A stretch of 64,000 nt of DNA from assembly GCA_900660155.1 (NCBI GenBank), contig CABFPE010000082.1:1046582-1110581 (forward strand), given 5' to 3'. This DNA comes from Hofstenia miamia (lineage: Eukaryota > Xenacoelomorpha > Acoela > Hofsteniidae). Each line of letters starts with the position of its first letter. The first letter of the stretch is position 1. Below are positions 61,268 through 64,000 of the stretch, piece by piece. The position numbers and the translations under genes are program-made. The notes under the pieces are model-generated. The model did not search any database and had not been told where the DNA came from. It saw only the letters and a list, made by a program, of their open reading frames with translations.

Positions 61268-61407
61268 CATAGATGGACGCGTGGCGTAATTTTTTGTAAC
61301 CACATTGCATCGCATCTGCATGTCTGTTAGAGACATCCCCCGCAACACAACTGCTATTTTCTAAATGTCGTCTGTGATTGGTAAACCCGCACCCGTGTCT
61401 ATCTTTG
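61268..61407. mobile_element. 140-bp hAT MITE related to 11566-11966
   Basis: It starts CATAGATGGACGCG and its complement end starts CAAAGATAGACACGGG. The interior shares the GTAATTTTTT and CTATTTTCTAAATGTCG blocks with the 401-bp element at 11566. Flanking octamers GTATTGAA and GTATTCAG match at six of eight positions, a decayed target duplication. Confidence 0.75.
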
Positions 61408-61478
61408 GTATTCAGCTAATTATGTGCTAATCTTGCGTGAACATTCTAATAAGCCTCCATGATATGATTTTATTTTAG

Positions 61479-61587
61479 AAAGATCACGAACCTTGTCACA
61501 GATCACGACACAAAAACAATTTTTCGACAAGGAGGTAGCAGTATTGCTCAATTGCCGTGTACAAAATCCTTACCTCCATATAATTGA
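61479..61587 (+). CDS. candidate small gene, exon 2
   Basis: It begins after a pyrimidine-rich GATTTTATTTTAG in the phase needed by 61190 and reads RKITNLVTDHDTK, then TIFRQGGSSIAQLPCTK, to a TGA at 61585. The joined product would be 62 residues. An internal GGAG/GTAGCA donor near 61531 could instead lead to a further exon. An AATAAA lies about 300 bases downstream (about 61894). Confidence 0.3.
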
Positions 61588-61589
61588 GC

Positions 61590-62280
61590 ATGCTTGAACT
61601 GAATTGAAAGGAACATTCGCTAAACGTCAACCTTCAAACATTGGGGTGTCTCAATAATTTTGTCCATGCTTGTACATTATTAGCTCAAATGCAGTGTGAA
61701 CAAAATTTTACAGCTCAATGTATACACTAGTTATTGTATTAAAATATTTTTTATTGCTTAATTGAAAATACATTGCAGAAATTACATGTGAAGTTAATAA
61801 TTATATAATGGCAAATTATTGATGTTTTACAATATAGAACTAACTTCGTATTAATTTTTGTGCATTTACAAAAATCTCAAATAGGAAAGTCTGTAATAAA
61901 GACTCAAAGGGAAAATCTATCAATAGATATATGTATTACAAAAAATGAAAATTCACACATGGTTTATCAAATTTCGATTTATTACGTGCTAAATTTTGTT
62001 AAGAAATTTTAGATTGTTGAAGATATTTGTAATATAAATCTCATTCTGCTACCGTTACCACTACTATATTGAATTTGATTGTTTTTCCACTGACATGTCG
62101 GTGAATCCCAAAACAAAAATGCTTATAAATTATCATTATAGACATGAAATTCGATTTACCAATAACTACTCTTTTATGTTTAGTAACAAAAATGTGTAGG
62201 TTAAAGTTTATTTGATAAACACAGCAAATAAACTTGCATATTTCATGAAATTCACTTCATTAAATTGACAAAGAGTAATG
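61590..62280. other. intergenic, no gene recognised
   Basis: AT-rich sequence between the candidate small gene and the 3' end of the zinc transporter gene. Confidence 0.5.
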
Positions 62281-62286
62281 TTTATT
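62281..62286 (-). terminator. candidate polyadenylation signal of the ZnT6 gene
   Basis: TTTATT on the plus strand is AATAAA on the minus strand, about 200 bases after the stop codon. A second one lies at 62208-62213. Confidence 0.4.
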
Positions 62287-62482
62287 TCTGATAATATCAA
62301 AAAATTCAAAGAACAATGACAAATAAGTTGGTATTTTAATGTCAAAATTCATTCATAAAATGTCTACCATGAAAGAGAATGTTACGTCAAAAACAAATTT
62401 CTATAAAATAGACATTAATAAAATTACAATTACCGAATCATTAAACAACATAATAGCATCTATGAAATCATCCTATAAAAAT

Positions 62483-63859
62483 TTATATGAGATCCATATT
62501 GCTGGATTCTCTGCAATCTGAAATAAAATTACTATTTTTATAACTGACCGAATGTGAAAGATAGCTGTTATTCAGAACATTACTTTCATTATTGGAATTA
62601 TGATGGAAATGATCATGGCCAAGTCCGTAGGAGTCGCCATGGGCATGTGGAGAGGAATGCGAATGTGTATGGCCATGACTATGAGAGTGACCATTGCCAT
62701 GGGAATGATCATTATCATGACTATGAGAATGGCCATGCCCGGTGGCATTGACAGTTGAAGAATGATACATAAATTTTGTAGCTGCACTCAATTGAGTCCA
62801 ATCATCTTTAGCAATATGAACAGTTAAAGATGTGGCAACATCACTAAGTTTGTATAAGACGTGTGCTAGGACAAGTTGTTCGTTTGCGTCTCTACGAACA
62901 CGAACACGTACTGATCCACAAAGATCATTTAACGAAATTACCCAAAAATGTTCGTCTTGAGATTCTAAAACACCATCAAGAGTAGAAATTTCGCGTAGAC
63001 ATTTATCTAATTGCCCAACAACATGTGGCGGAGTTGTTTGAACTAGAATTTTGCCAGTATATAGTGAAAGAGGAAACATGGTACCCAAAATCATGAAAGC
63101 CATTGCTACAGCAGCTAACGTATCAATTGTATGGTATCCACTAATGCTAACAACTAAACTGGTTAAAAATAAGCTAAATGCACAAGCAATTCCAATTAGT
63201 GTGACGGAATTAATTCTGGGCAATAGTATTTTATCCATACCCGGTATTACTGCACATATTGCTCGACTAACGTCCGAAACATGTTCTTGTAACCAGCTGG
63301 AAGGCGCAGTTGCGATTACATGATTAAGGGCACGGTTGGAAACGCCATACGTAACAAATAAATGGAATGTTAAGGCAATTGACGTGGCCATTAACATATA
63401 ATCTGATGAAACAACTACAGGGAAAAGAAACCTTTCCACAGATTCTTTTAAAATAAATAATGATCCAAGCATTGCTAACATCGTAGTGCAAAAGACTGCC
63501 AAAACTTCTCGACGAGCATGCCCAAATGAGTATTCACTCAAATTTTCACTATCTCCCATAAAATATACAAAAGAAGACAACAAGCTACAAATGTCAAAAA
63601 CCGATAAAAATAGAAAAGCATGAAGAGCCATAGACCCAGTCCAAGATGTCATCAACCGCAAAAATAAAGTTATTAATATATTTGTGATTAGATACAAAAC
63701 AACAACTCGAAGCCTCGAATTGCTTTTAACGTTCAAATAGATATTTCGTAAAGTGCCCACATCTTCGAAAGAAGTATTATTGCTTATCAAAATATTGGTG
63801 GATGAAGATCTAAGATCACTACCATACACGTTTCGAGATCGCACATCTTGATTAGTCAT
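62483..63859 (-). CDS. SLC30A6: ZnT6-type zinc transporter subunit (cation diffusion facilitator)
   Basis: A single uninterrupted 458-codon frame, close to the length of vertebrate ZnT6. Diagnostic blocks are YSFGHARREVLAVF, FILKESVERF, SWLQEHVSDVSRAIC, QTTPPHVVGQLDK, STLDGVLESQDEHFW, VRVRRDANEQLVLAHV and LTVHIAKDDW. Six hydrophobic segments lie at about residues 50-70, 76-99, 118-138, 152-171, 219-242 and 245-271, followed by the cytosolic domain. The HxxxD zinc site of active ZnTs is absent from membrane helices 2 and 5 (LSVFD and YHTID), as known for ZnT6, which acts as partner of ZnT5 in loading zinc into the early secretory pathway. Residues about 374-422 hold some 18 His, unlike vertebrate ZnT6. 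The start is fixed by an in-frame TAG directly before the ATG. That TAG follows a TTTATTTAAAATCCGTATGT stretch that could be a splice or trans-splice acceptor. The gene has no introns in this frame. Confidence 0.93.
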   Translation of the reverse strand: MTNQDVRSRNVYGSDLRSSSTNILISNNTSFEDVGTLRNIYLNVKSNSRLRVVVLYLITNILITLFLRLMTSWTGSMALHAFLFLSVFDICSLLSSFVYFMGDSENLSEYSFGHARREVLAVFCTTMLAMLGSLFILKESVERFLFPVVVSSDYMLMATSIALTFHLFVTYGVSNRALNHVIATAPSSWLQEHVSDVSRAICAVIPGMDKILLPRINSVTLIGIACAFSLFLTSLVVSISGYHTIDTLAAVAMAFMILGTMFPLSLYTGKILVQTTPPHVVGQLDKCLREISTLDGVLESQDEHFWVISLNDLCGSVRVRVRRDANEQLVLAHVLYKLSDVATSLTVHIAKDDWTQLSAATKFMYHSSTVNATGHGHSHSHDNDHSHGNGHSHSHGHTHSHSSPHAHGDSYGLGHDHFHHNSNNESNVLNNSYLSHSVSYKNSNFISDCRESSNMDLI

Positions 63860-63965
63860 CTAAACATACGGATTTTAAATAAAAAAGTGAAATAAAATGT
63901 GGAATTTTAATTAAATACTGATGCTTGAAAAATATGCGTCCAAAGTGTAACATTATTCACAACAC

Positions 63966-63967
<2 letters not shown>

Positions 63968-63998
<31 letters not shown>
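63968..63998. repeat. AT microsatellite
   Basis: TA repeats at the window edge, upstream of the ZnT6 gene. Confidence 0.9.

Positions 63999-64000
<2 letters not shown>

Noticed and set aside
36848-62480. Further LIM exons after exon 4
   Set aside because: I scanned for an acceptor followed by an H-x2-C-x2-C-x2-C pattern in phase 1 and found none convincing, so no additional exon is reported.
62339-62751. Plus-strand ORFs overlapping the 3' end of the ZnT6 gene
   Set aside because: The part over the gene is the antisense shadow of the His-rich coding repeat, and the rest has no recognisable features.

Overview
The window looks like nuclear DNA from an AT-rich metazoan, most likely an invertebrate. 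It has large introns with GT/AG borders, long AT microsatellites, and a dense mix of eukaryotic transposable elements: hAT, Tigger/pogo, Tc1/mariner, non-LTR retrotransposons and Penelope-like elements. I cannot fix the phylum from the sequence alone. No bacterial operon structure, rRNA, tRNA or CRISPR array was found.

Two host genes are well supported. The first is a plus-strand gene for a protein built of consecutive LIM zinc-binding domains. Its first four coding exons are at 11254-11301, 32487-32688, 35430-35605 and 36649-36847, separated by introns of about 21.2, 2.7 and 1.0 kb, and the gene continues beyond what I could trace. The second is an intact, intronless minus-strand gene for a ZnT6-type (SLC30A6) cation diffusion facilitator at 62483-63859, with an unusual histidine-rich C-terminal tail. 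A weaker candidate is a small plus-strand two-exon gene (61111-61190 and 61479-61587). I see no functional link between these genes.

Everything else recognisable is mobile DNA. By region: 0-11 kb holds a Ty3/gypsy reverse-transcriptase relic, a hAT element carrying a younger MITE, a Penelope relic, a Tc1/mariner-type relic, a non-LTR reverse transcriptase ending next to a long palindrome, and a second hAT relic. The 11.3-32.5 kb intron holds several short hAT-like elements and copies of an undescribed repeat (family A), but no recognisable exon. The 33.3-35.2 kb interval is a complete 1.85-kb hAT element with an exact 8-bp target duplication. The 37-46 kb interval holds repeat family B, an A-biased stretch ending in a polypurine tract and a possible LTR, a ZBED5-like hAT relic and a non-LTR relic. 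The 46-60 kb interval holds a mariner relic, a gap, two non-LTR relics (one with a 2A-like motif), a Tigger element one stop codon from an intact transposase, Penelope fragments, and a non-LTR element split by a Penelope element that has inverted terminal repeats and a 15-bp target duplication.

Assembly quality matters here. Besides N gaps at 8347-8446 and 47815-48814, four single N characters (1417, 2016, 4562, 53967) mark joins. Two of them separate near-identical overlapping sequence that was left duplicated, and the other two bracket a 598-bp contig that appears to be inserted into the middle of a repeat.
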